Assembly: GCA_030448185.1 (NCBI GenBank)
Contig: JAUJNL010000023.1
Location: 1-64,000 of the forward strand
Source of the DNA: Cytophagales bacterium
GTDB taxonomy: Bacteria > Bacteroidota > Bacteroidia > Cytophagales > 172606-1
Reading direction: 5' to 3'
DNA: 64,000 bases
Shown: piece after piece, positions 57,237 to 64,000 of the stretch
How positions within the stretch are numbered: position 1 is the first letter of the stretch
Layout of the letters: each line of letters opens with the position of its first letter
Notes under the pieces: model-generated
The model's input: only the letters and a program-made list of their open reading frames with translations
Databases searched by the model: none
Told to the model about the DNA's origin: nothing
Program-made: the position numbers and the translations under genes

Positions 57237-58031
57237 ATGGATTCAGTACCTCCTTTTATCAAACCCGTATCCTCTGCTAGCGTACAATTGTCCGGCCGAC
57301 TCCTCCGGCATTCTTCACTTATTCACTGGGTGTGCCTCTGGGTGATGCTAAGCATAATGGCTTGTTCCTCACTGCGAGAATCGCCTAAGTACCAGTTTGT
57401 GGATGGCATTTATTCCGCAAAGTTTGCAAGAAGAGAAAAAGCAAAAGTGTTTGTAAAATCCGGGAGGATTCTATCACCGGGTATCCGGTGAAGAGACAAG
57501 GCAAGACATTTCTGGTAGATTCGACCAATTTGTTTGTAAAAGACTTCCCTGCCGAGAGAGAACGGCCAATCCGCAGACAAAGGCTACTTTCCGGAAGCAG
57601 TCAGTGGATGTTGATGTACTCACGGCTCCGATTAAATTCCGGCCGGAGAGGGGCTTGGTGGGCCCGCAACTTTCAGCCAGTATTAATGCAAGTATATTTC
57701 TGTGGGCCGGCGCATTGATATATTTTCACTGGCTTATTCGCGTAACCCGTTTGGCCGGTATGCGCGGCGTCTGACTCATTTTGGCATCAGCTACGGCGTA
57801 TTTTCGGGATTAGGCGCCACGCCGGTGAACCCGACTACGACCGGGCAACAAACTGAACTGGAATATGACGGCATTGTGTGGCAAAACGGCCTGGCCATGA
57901 TTATTGGTGTGAATAATTTTACCCTGGGCGTTGCGCTGGGCGCCGACCAGTTACTTGACCGTAACCGCTTCATCTGGATTTATCAACGTAAACCCTAGTC
58001 CGGCGTTATGTTGGGTCTGAACCTGAACTAA
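57237..58031 (+). pseudogene. Hypothetical lipoprotein, several frameshifts
   Basis: Starts 17 bp after the CDF gene. HWVCLWVMLSIMACSSLRES gives a lipobox (IMAC), then PKYQFVDGIYSAKF. The frame changes at about 57470, 57565, 57700 and 57990; joined pieces are GYPVKRQGKTFLVDSTNLFV, RRIDIFSLAYSRNPFGRYAR, GISYGVFSGLGATPVNPTTT, QNGLAMIIGVNNFTLGVALG, and an end GVMLGLNLN with TAA at 58031. The last part looks like an outer-membrane or periplasmic beta domain with GxxxG patterns. Unknown function. Confidence 0.55.
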
Positions 58032-58094
58032 GCTTTTAACTGCCTGTTATCCATTTATTTCGGGGAGTTTCCAGCGAACGTTTTTGCGGAGGAG

Positions 58095-58289
58095 CTATTT
58101 TCTCTCCTGGTGACTCTCGACCGCTTCCTCAATTGAATGGGAGATAGCTACCTCTTCGTCCTTTTTAGCCATTTTTAGAAAGTTCACTGTAAAACCGTAA
58201 CAGTGCCTGTATCTCTTTTTCACTCAAGTCCTGTACGTTGATCAGGCGGTTGCTGGCTCCTTACAGCGCTGCCACTATTTCATTGAGCT
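58095..58289 (-). pseudogene. Low-affinity iron permease-like protein, 3' fragment
   Basis: Minus strand from the IS edge: LKLNEIVAAL, then an in-frame stop (TAA-type) and GASNRLINVQDLSEKEIQAL, LRFYSELSKMAKKDEEVAIS, HSIEEAVESHQERK, stop at 58095. This is the cytoplasmic tail of the PF04120-type low-affinity iron permease. The N-terminal membrane half lies at 59620-59866, on the other side of the insertion sequence. Confidence 0.75.
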
Positions 58290-58295
58290 TTAAGT

Positions 58296-59619
58296 CAATA
58301 GTCCGGTAAAAAAGGCAAAGAAAATGGATAAAGCTTATAGTTTTGGTTTGCCGCCAAACTTAACCTTATCCATGCTGAACCCAGAAACGCTCATTGTTAC
58401 AATACTAAGCAAAATGTCGGGAATGGGAAACTGCCAAGTCCGGTTCATCAGGCATATCTTGTTAGTGTACCTAAGGCTGCGAGGCCGCTATAACTTTGCG
58501 AATATGAGTCGATATGGTGCTTATAGTGAGCAGACTTACTGGAGCAATTTTGCTAAGGGATTTGATTGGCCTTTCAACGGTCAACTCATTCAGGAAAAAT
58601 GTTCCAAGGAGTTGGTCTGGATATTTGACCCCAGTTAGGTGGCCAAAAGTGGAAAACATACGCCTGGCGCAGGGTATTTCCGGACCCGATGCAGACATCG
58701 TCGCAGGTCCGGGTCGGGTTGTGCGGGATCAGTCAAATGGGGGTTGGAAATAGCAGGTCTTGCCATCGGGGATGTAGTCAATCATACGGCGATGCATTAT
58801 CAAGCCATACAAACTCAATACCCAAAGCAGGCGAAAGCCTCCTGCAGAACTATGCCTTTCAGCTAACGAGCCAGGCTGGGGAACTGGCCGGATTCTCCAA
58901 GACAGTAGTAGTGGATGCTTTTTTTTTCTCCAAGAAAGCGTTTATCGACTGCTTGTCTTCGGCCAGCCTTACGGTTGTGAGCCGGATGCGGAAAGGGGTT
59001 TACTTGCCTTACCCCCATGTGGGAGAACAAAAAGGGGGACCAGGTGCCAAAAAGAAGTATGGCGGGAAAATAGATGTCAGGAACCTATCCGAAGAACACT
59101 TTATCCTTTTTCAACAGCAAGAAGACAGCCGTTACTATGAGGGGATAGCCCACATTCGTTCCTGCAACGATGGAGTAAAGTAGTCATCAAACACCAGCTC
59201 AAAGCAGGAGAAATCAACAAAGTGCTCGTGTATTTTTCTACTGATACGCAGCACACCGGTGAGCAGGTGGTAGAATATTATCGGCTTCGTTATCAGATTG
59301 AGTATTTGTACTGGGATGGCAAACAGTTTACCGGACTCTCCCATTGTCAAAGTAGGAAAGAAGAAGCCCTATCTTTTCACTTTAATCTCTCACTTACCAC
59401 CTTAAATATTGCCAAAGCCACCCACTACCTTTCCATTGCCCAGCCGGAAAGACCCCCATTCTCAATGGCTAATATTAAATGCTTGTATTTCAATGAAATG
59501 ATGCTCGATCGAATTATTTCTTTATATGGAAAAGACCCACTTATCAAAAAAATAACCCCAACATTGCGCAGCTTTACCAATTGGGTACTATCGCTGCCTG
59601 ATTTCTTACCACACTATTG
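58296..59619. mobile_element. Insertion sequence (1324 bp, DDE transposase, IS4-like), inactive
   Basis: Ends CAATAGTCCGGTAAA (58296-58310) and TTACCACACTATTG (59606-59619) are inverted repeats (CAATAGTNNGGTAA). TTAAGT is duplicated at 58290-58295 and 59620-59625. Removing the element plus one TTAAGT rejoins the iron-permease gene in frame (SAAIH-L-KLNE). It is a clean transposition event into that gene. Confidence 0.9.
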
Positions 59620-59623
59620 TTAA
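58324..59623 (+). pseudogene. IS4-type transposase, broken
   Basis: MDKAYSFGLPPNLTLSMLNP, then FANMSRYGAYSEQTYWSNFA, DWPFNGQLI, LVWIFDPS-TAG-VAKSGKHT (in-frame nonsense at 58636-58638), KWGLEIAGLAIGDVVNHTAM, shift, GFSKTVVVDAFFFSKKAFID (second catalytic Asp region), RMRKGVYLPYPHVGEQKGGP, shift, VVEYYRLRYQIEYLYWDGKQ (catalytic Glu in YQIEYL), LSHCQSRKEEALSFHFNLSL. It ends HYC-TAA, the stop codon lying in the duplicated target. One nonsense and two or more frameshifts. Confidence 0.85.
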
Positions 59624-59866
59624 GTGGATAGCTGCCGAATCCTTGTTCTGGGTTTGCTGAATAAGAAATACCATCAGAAAAGTAACGATGGTAGTGCCGG
59701 TATTGATGATAAGCTGCCAGGTATCTGAGAAATGAAAAATGGGTCCAGTGACCGCCCAGGCCAGTATAATGCCGAAGGCAATGATAAAAGCGACGGGCCG
59801 GCCCGTAAACCGGGTGCTAACATTGGCAAAACGTTCAAAAATGGTTTTTTTCGCTTATTTTCCTTT
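59620..59866 (-). pseudogene. Low-affinity iron permease-like protein, 5' fragment
   Basis: Minus strand: NKRKKTIFERFANVSTRFTG, RPVAFIIAFGIILAWAVTGP, FHFSDTWQLIINTGTTIVTF, LMVFLIQQTQNKDSAAIHL, then the IS. Two transmembrane helices and the QNKDxxAIxLKLNE junction identify the family. The start codon is not clear (an AAAAAA run at about 59850 may hold an indel). Confidence 0.75.
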
Positions 59867-59908
59867 TTTATCGGTATATAATAACGTGCATGATGTAACC
59901 TGGAAACC

Positions 59909-60127
59909 TTAGGAACTGGTCGAAACGCCTTCTGCCCCCGGGGTAGGTTTGTCCCCCTTTTTAGCTTTTTGGGTCCGGTCCATCTGCGCCGGAGACTCCT
60001 CCCCTTCCCTGATTTCCTGAGGGGTATCACTTTCACTGCGGCTTGTATCGTAAGAAGTAGGTTCCTGGTAATCGGGCGAAGTATAGGTTTTGGTATTAAC
60101 TTCCGGTTTTTTAGCGGCCTTTTTCAT
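59909..60127 (-). CDS. Small hydrophilic hypothetical protein
   Basis: 72 aa from the ATG at 60127 (an earlier ATG at 60193 is less likely). MKKAAKKPEVNTKTYTSPDY, then SESDTPQEIREGEESPAQMD, KAKKGDKPTPGAEG. Charged and Pro/Ser/Thr-rich, probably disordered. No family. It lies directly upstream of the split iron-permease gene on the same strand. Confidence 0.55.
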   Translation of the reverse strand: MKKAAKKPEVNTKTYTSPDYQEPTSYDTSRSESDTPQEIREGEESPAQMDRTQKAKKGDKPTPGAEGVSTSS

Positions 60128-60314
60128 AATTATTTTAGTATAGTTGTACAGATTCATACGGATAGCACCCCGGCTGAGTTCAACCCCGGCCAACTTCCTC
60201 AGCTCACCGTTATGGCCGTTATGATCAGAAGGACCTTTTTGTACCCTTGATGGTTCCGGAGGGAATACTTATCCGGCATCTATCCGGGAGCTGCGCGGGC
60301 TTTCTTCATGGCAA

Positions 60315-60345
60315 ATTGGCATTAGCCCCTTTTTAGTTAATTTTG
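60315..60345 (+). promoter_or_regulatory. Bacteroidota promoter ATTG-N19-TAATTTTG before efp
   Basis: TAATTTTG at 60338-60345 fits TAnnTTTG; ATTG at 60315-60318 lies 19 bp before it. 28 bp before the efp ATG. Confidence 0.6.
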
Positions 60346-60373
60346 TCCCCTGTAAATCACTTCAAATAACCAT

Positions 60374-60934
60374 ATGGCATCAACATCAGACCTTTCGAGA
60401 GGCGCTTTTTTGCGGTATAATGGGGAACTGGTTCAGGTACTGGAATACGAACACCGTACTCCCGGCAACTTGCGGGCCTTTTACCAGGTAAAAATGAGAA
60501 ATGTACGCTCCGGCAAACTGGTTGAAAACCGGTTCAGGGCCGGCGAAGCCCTCGATTTTGTGAGAGTGGAAACCAAGGAATACCAATTCCTGTACCGGGA
60601 GGGTGACAACTTTGTACTAATGGATACGGAAACGTACGATCAGATATACGTGGATGCGGTAATCTTCGGAGACACCGCCCAGTTCCTGAAAGAAAGCATG
60701 AATGTAACCATCAGCTTTGACGGCGAAACGCCTATCTACGCCGAAGCACCTAGTTTTGTGGAACTGGAGGTGACCTATACCGAGCCAGGTATCCAGGGTG
60801 ATACGGCGACCAAAACCCTGAAGCCGGCTACCCTCGAAACCGGCGCCCAGATCAAAGTGCCCCTTTTCGTGAACATTGGCGACAAGATCCGGGTAGATAC
60901 TCGCACCAGCGAGTATATGGAACGGGTAAAATAA
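60374..60934 (+). CDS. efp: Elongation factor P
   Basis: 186 aa, three beta-barrel domains. It relieves ribosome stalling at polyproline. SDLSRGAFLRYNGELVQVLE is the KOW-like domain I start; the tip loop reads HRTPGNLRAFYQ (residues 27-38), so Asn32 stands where E. coli has the modified Lys34 (PGKGQ) and Arg34 is two residues on. EVTYTEPGIQGDTATKTLKP (domain III signature), then ATLETGAQIKVPLFVNIGDK. I recall this PGNLRAF loop from other Cytophagales. Own promoter and terminator. Confidence 0.96.
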   Translation: MASTSDLSRGAFLRYNGELVQVLEYEHRTPGNLRAFYQVKMRNVRSGKLVENRFRAGEALDFVRVETKEYQFLYREGDNFVLMDTETYDQIYVDAVIFGDTAQFLKESMNVTISFDGETPIYAEAPSFVELEVTYTEPGIQGDTATKTLKPATLETGAQIKVPLFVNIGDKIRVDTRTSEYMERVK

Positions 60935-60955
60935 CCGCTTACCAAATAATCAGTT

Positions 60956-60988
60956 AAGCCTGTGGAAGTCACTTCTGCAGGCTTTTTT
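60956..60988 (+). terminator. Hairpin with T-run after efp
   Basis: AAGCCTG (60956-60962) pairs with CAGGCTT (60978-60984), followed by TTTT. 22 bp after the stop. Confidence 0.8.
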
Positions 60989-61093
60989 ATGACTATTACC
61001 CGGCAGACTCAGGGTTTATAAGTGAAATTTTTTCAGCTGGCTGTAACAAAAGAAAGTAGGGCAAGTTAAAATAAGGTTATAAACAGGATAAAA

Positions 61094-62098
61094 ATGAAAA
61101 GGATTGCTTGGATAATAGTCATTTTAGCCGTACTGGGCGGTGCCGGCTTCTGGGGGTATCAGTACTTTAGAAAACAGGTGGGAGCATCGAAGGACGAGCC
61201 TTACGGCACTTTTATCAAGCCACGCATCGAAATGAGTTCTTTTCAAATCACCAACATGACCCGGGAAAAGACCACCGGACACCTAAAGGTATTAGTTGAT
61301 AACCCAGCCCCCCTAGGCTTCAGGGCCGATAGTCTGAGCTACCAGGTTTTCATTGCCGATAAACAGGTTATGGAAAGCACGTATCCGAAACCGGTTGAAA
61401 TAAATGCCAAGGACAGTACGCTGGTATCGCTGCCATTCACGATGGATAATGTGAAGCTGACCAAAACACTTAAAGCCCTGGATAATAAGCAGACAGACAG
61501 TACTGATTATACCATCCGCACCCAGGTCTATACGGACCTGCCCTTTCTGAAAGACAAACCGCTATCCTTTGAGATTACTAAAAGATTGCCCGTATACTTT
61601 ATTCCCGAGGTAAAACTGCTCAAAGCCGATATCAAGAAGCTTGGCCTCAACCAGACTAAAATTGTTCTTAAAACGGAAATAACCAACGAAAATGGCTTCC
61701 CGTACCGGTTCCACGAAACGACTTACCGCGTGACACTGGATGGAGATAAATTTGCGGAAGGCAAAATTGATACGGCCGTAAATATTCCGGCCCGGGGTAA
61801 AGCGGTGCTGGAACTGCCCATGGAAGTGAACCTCAAGGAAGCTGGCGAAGTCACCTGGGATATGATTACCAAACCCGAAACGGTGGATTATAGCTTCGTC
61901 TTTCGCACCAAGATCATTGACAAGAAAGGGAATAACACATTTGAGAACAGTAAAATGGTCCTGACCAGCAATGGCAAATTGAAAGAGTTATTGCAAGAGG
62001 CCAAGGAAGTAGCTGAAGTAGCACACGGCAATAAAAAAGAAGAGAAGCAAGCGGAAAAAGAGGAGAAAAAAGAAAAAAAGCGTAACCAAGACAAGTAA
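61094..62098 (+). CDS. LEA type 2 (WHy-domain) family protein
   Basis: 334 aa. An N-terminal helix at 5-22 (AWIIVILAVLGGAGFWGY) acts as membrane anchor or signal. Two LEA-2-like Ig domains: about 45-160 (SSFQITNMTREKTTGHLKVL, VDNPAPLGFRADSLSYQVFI) and about 165-290 (TKIVLKTEITNENGFPYRFH, then KAVLELPMEVNLKEAGEV). The tail (about 300-334) is highly charged, KKEEKQAEKEEKKEKKRNQ. Such proteins are thought to bind lipids or protect against drying; unproven in bacteria. Confidence 0.82.
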   Translation: MKRIAWIIVILAVLGGAGFWGYQYFRKQVGASKDEPYGTFIKPRIEMSSFQITNMTREKTTGHLKVLVDNPAPLGFRADSLSYQVFIADKQVMESTYPKPVEINAKDSTLVSLPFTMDNVKLTKTLKALDNKQTDSTDYTIRTQVYTDLPFLKDKPLSFEITKRLPVYFIPEVKLLKADIKKLGLNQTKIVLKTEITNENGFPYRFHETTYRVTLDGDKFAEGKIDTAVNIPARGKAVLELPMEVNLKEAGEVTWDMITKPETVDYSFVFRTKIIDKKGNNTFENSKMVLTSNGKLKELLQEAKEVAEVAHGNKKEEKQAEKEEKKEKKRNQDK

Positions 62099-62138
62099 TC
62101 AGGTTTTACTATAGACTTGTTCTACTTTGTTTATCGTA

Positions 62139-62338
62139 TGAGGGGTGGTCCTAAATCGGATTACCAATCCGAGCTCACCTGGTGTGTGCATGGCAACTAT
62201 CTCAGCGAAGCTAAATGCGGACCAACCCGATGGTGGTTCGGCATTGGCAATGCCCAACCGGGGAGATGGCGGATTTGCAATCCGCTCAAAGGCCTTACAT
62301 GAGCTTACTTTTAGACCTTTTTATTTATACCCCTCATC
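62139..62338. mobile_element. MITE-like element family 1, copy C, inverted, with an internal 18-bp insertion
   Basis: 200 bp in opposite orientation to copies A and B. Ends TGAGGGGTGGTCCTAAAT and ATTTATACCCCTCA. The reverse complement follows copy A (AGGTCTAAAAGTAAGCTCAT, AAGGCCTTTGAGCGGATTGC). AGCTTCGCTGAGATAGTT (complement of 62195-62212) is inserted after GGTTGGTCCGCATTT, exactly between the two halves of the palindrome that is CCGCATTTGCAATGCGG in copies A and B. No clear target duplication. Confidence 0.85.
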
Positions 62339-62357
62339 ATATACTTATGTGTTTTAG

Positions 62358-62515
62358 TCGTTTAACCACCCCTAACCCCTCCTTGGAAAAAGGAGGGGAA
62401 TTTAATATTCGTAGTCAAACTCCCCTCCTAAGATTAGAAACCCTTTAGGGTACGGAGGCGGGAGCCGAACGTACCGGACGTAGTCCTGCGAAGCTAACGG
62501 GCAGGGGTGGTTGAT
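62358..62515. repeat. Inverted-repeat element AACCACCCCTAACCCCTCC
   Basis: The left end TTTAACCACCCCTAACCCCT is mirrored at the right by GGGCAGGGGTGGTTGA. Inner arms GGAGGGGAATTT and ACTCCCCTCC pair as well. Near the right end an extra segment (AGCCGAACGTACCGGACGTA, then GTCCTGCGAAGCTAACG) separates GGAGGCGGG from GGGCAGGGG, again containing a GCGAAGCTAA core. This type of repeat is known from other phyla as well. Confidence 0.6.
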
Positions 62516-62907
62516 CTAATTTACTGAAAGCTAAAAAAGAACAAGCCTTATCCTAGTAAAGGCGGGGCCGGATGGTTCTGCCTTTTTCGCCCCACACGGC
62601 CCAATTACTGGCGCCGATATATTGTCTGTCCGGTGTGAAACTTCCTTAAAAAACAGTATATTTCATTTTTCCGCCAAAATGCGTAATATTTCCGCATGCT
62701 GGTCTACTGTTATTTTTTTTATTAGTACAAATTATCACTCTGACGCCTAAATGGGTTAATCCTGGTGCCAGGATAGGGACAGCCGGTCAGGACAGGTGAA
62801 CGTTTGGGCTGGTAAGTATTTCCGTCAGAAATACGCGAAAAAGAAAATAAATAGGGTCAGCTACTTGAAATATACTTTTTTGCTGCACCACTTACCGTAC
62901 CCTTTCT

Positions 62908-64000
62908 ATGCTAAATCTCACCGGCATTGAATCCTCCTGGCTGGAAGTATTAAGCCATTCAGGCATCGGCCTCTGGCAATATGATGGTGTCACGCAGACG
63001 TTTACCGCCGACTCCCATACCGCACTGCTTTGGGGGCTGCCGCCGCAAACCACGCATTTCAGTCTGGAGGACCTGCCCCTCATCCTTCCCGAAGACAAGC
63101 ACGCCCTTTTTGCGTATTTACAGCGAGCCGACGGGCAAGACTTACCTCCCCTTACCCTTACCCGGCAAGCGGAGAACACTCCCATCCGTCTCCGGATACA
63201 GGCCGTGAGCAGCCACCCGCCGCAGCAACCCTGGCTACGGGGAACCATTCAGGATATTACGGTTGTAACTGGACCGGACTCGTCACTGATGCAGGCCAAC
63301 CGGAAACTACATGATCTGCACGAACTGGCCGGCCTGGGGTATTGGGAGTTTTCGCTCAGTACCCATTCCCTCACCTGGAGTGATGAACTGTTCCGTTCCT
63401 TCGGATTGGACCCCGACCGGGCTCAGGTGCCTACCCCCGAAGAATTTAATCAGTATATCCACCCGGACGACCGCAGTAATCTGCATAAAGCCCAGTTGGC
63501 TTGTGTTGAGAACCGGCAGCCCTATCAAGTAGAAATCAGGCAGTTACAGCCGGATGGCAGTTACAAATGGGTATTGGTAAAAGGGAAGCCTGTGTATGAC
63601 GAGAATGGTGATTTTAACGGCCTGATCGGAATTAACTTCGATATTCACCACCGCAAAACCCGGGAATTGCTGTGCGGTGCCATTATCGAAAATACTAAGG
63701 ATGCAATATGGACGCTTGACACCGACCTGCGGATTACTTCTTTTAACTCCGTCTTTGGGCAAAGTCTCAAGTGGGCTTACGACATTGAGGTGGTCAATGG
63801 GATGAACCTGCCCGGCGTATTCGAAAAACTACAAATGCCTGATATTGCCCACCGGTACCGTACCTGGTACCAGGCCTGTCTGACCGGACAGACGCTGACC
63901 GAAACCGAACATTTTTATATAGACGGCGTGGATCTTTACCGGGAAATCCGTCTAAACCCGATCTGCGAAAATGGGCAGATCATTGGGGTGAGTGTATTCA
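62908..64000 (+). CDS. Multi-PAS-domain sensor protein (probable histidine kinase), 5' part
   Basis: ATG at 62908, open to the window end (364 codons). At least three PAS domains. The first (about 5-115) begins EVLSHSGIGLWQYDGVTQTF and ends PWLRGTIQDITVV. The second (about 135-250) contains LAGLGYWEFSLSTHSLTWSD, YIHPDDRSNLHKAQLACVEN and VLVKGKPVYDENGDFNGLIG, INFDIHHRK, a PAC motif. The third, about 255-364, starts CGAIIENTKDAIWTLDTDLR and ends ENGQIIGVSVF. No kinase domain is reached; by architecture a hybrid or simple histidine kinase is likely (inference). Confidence 0.88.
   Translation, partial: MLNLTGIESSWLEVLSHSGIGLWQYDGVTQTFTADSHTALLWGLPPQTTHFSLEDLPLILPEDKHALFAYLQRADGQDLPPLTLTRQAENTPIRLRIQAVSSHPPQQPWLRGTIQDITVVTGPDSSLMQANRKLHDLHELAGLGYWEFSLSTHSLTWSDELFRSFGLDPDRAQVPTPEEFNQYIHPDDRSNLHKAQLACVENRQPYQVEIRQLQPDGSYKWVLVKGKPVYDENGDFNGLIGINFDIHHRKTRELLCGAIIENTKDAIWTLDTDLRITSFNSVFGQSLKWAYDIEVVNGMNLPGVFEKLQMPDIAHRYRTWYQACLTGQTLTETEHFYIDGVDLYREIRLNPICENGQIIGVSVF

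Larger units (their letters stand above)
62099..62907. other. Intergenic region with two repeat elements
   Basis: 62139-62338 is MITE family 1 copy C; 62358-62515 is another inverted-repeat element. 62520-62900 shows no gene; the promoter of the PAS gene should be here but no clear box is seen. Confidence 0.55.

Overview
The window looks like chromosomal DNA of a Bacteroidota bacterium, most likely Cytophagales in the Spirosoma/Larkinella neighbourhood (inference). The grounds are: TAnnTTTG-type -7 promoter boxes (best case TTTG-N18-TATATTTG before 47594); a secreted protein with a C-terminal type IX secretion (Por) sorting domain; many Bacteroidota-typical families (TonB-domain energy transducer, EboA/EboB, DUF1259, DUF1206, SelO ending in SCSS, a Cytophagales-type EF-P); and moderate GC. 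I recognised no rRNA, tRNA or CRISPR array.

Layout. 1-15.1 kb is mostly intact housekeeping: PSP1/RicT-like protein (cut by the window edge), purD, recQ, manC, a TonB-domain protein, an Lrp regulator, two secreted proteins, an App1-type phosphatase, eboA-eboB, a YpfJ-type metallopeptidase and a degenerate Hsp70/actin-like protein. 15.2-23.3 kb is a belt of multiply frameshifted genes: a Na/Pi cotransporter, a vWA-like lipoprotein, a membrane protein, and a 4.5-kb malectin-repeat T9SS protein. 23.8-31.6 kb holds DUF423, gmhB, an AraC regulator, a broken AlkD-like gene, small enzymes and an alpha/beta hydrolase. 31.6-34.4 kb is a second decayed belt. 34.9-42.2 kb has a membrane protein, selO, a YegD-like Hsp70, aspA and DinB. 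42.4-46.4 kb is a third decayed belt. 46.4-53.8 kb has DUF1206, DUF1259, a hotdog protein, a 1.9-kb stretch of debris and a beta-propeller phosphoesterase. 54.4-64 kb has a STAS-like protein, thyA, a CDF transporter, a dead insertion sequence splitting an iron-permease gene, efp, an LEA-2 protein and the start of a PAS sensor.

The most interesting material is non-coding. Two families of 150-200-bp palindromic elements are present (copies at 29451, 43836 and 62139; and at 34498 and 54193). One copy of each family retains an 8-bp target duplication. One copy of each family also carries an almost identical 18-19-bp insertion (AGCTTCGCTGAGA-) at exactly the same point of a shared CCGCATTT/GCAATGCGG palindrome. 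Related ~20-21-bp modules sit in other intergenic repeats (568-629, 55017-55088, 56191-56229). A separate 21-bp-period array (16502-16762) encodes heptapeptide repeats without a proper gene around it. An IS at 58296-59619 has readable terminal repeats and a TTAAGT duplication, and its transposase takes its stop codon from the duplicated target.

Most broken genes show single-base indels with otherwise conserved coding sequence, clustered in belts. This may be poor local sequence quality as much as real gene decay; I flag it and do not decide.
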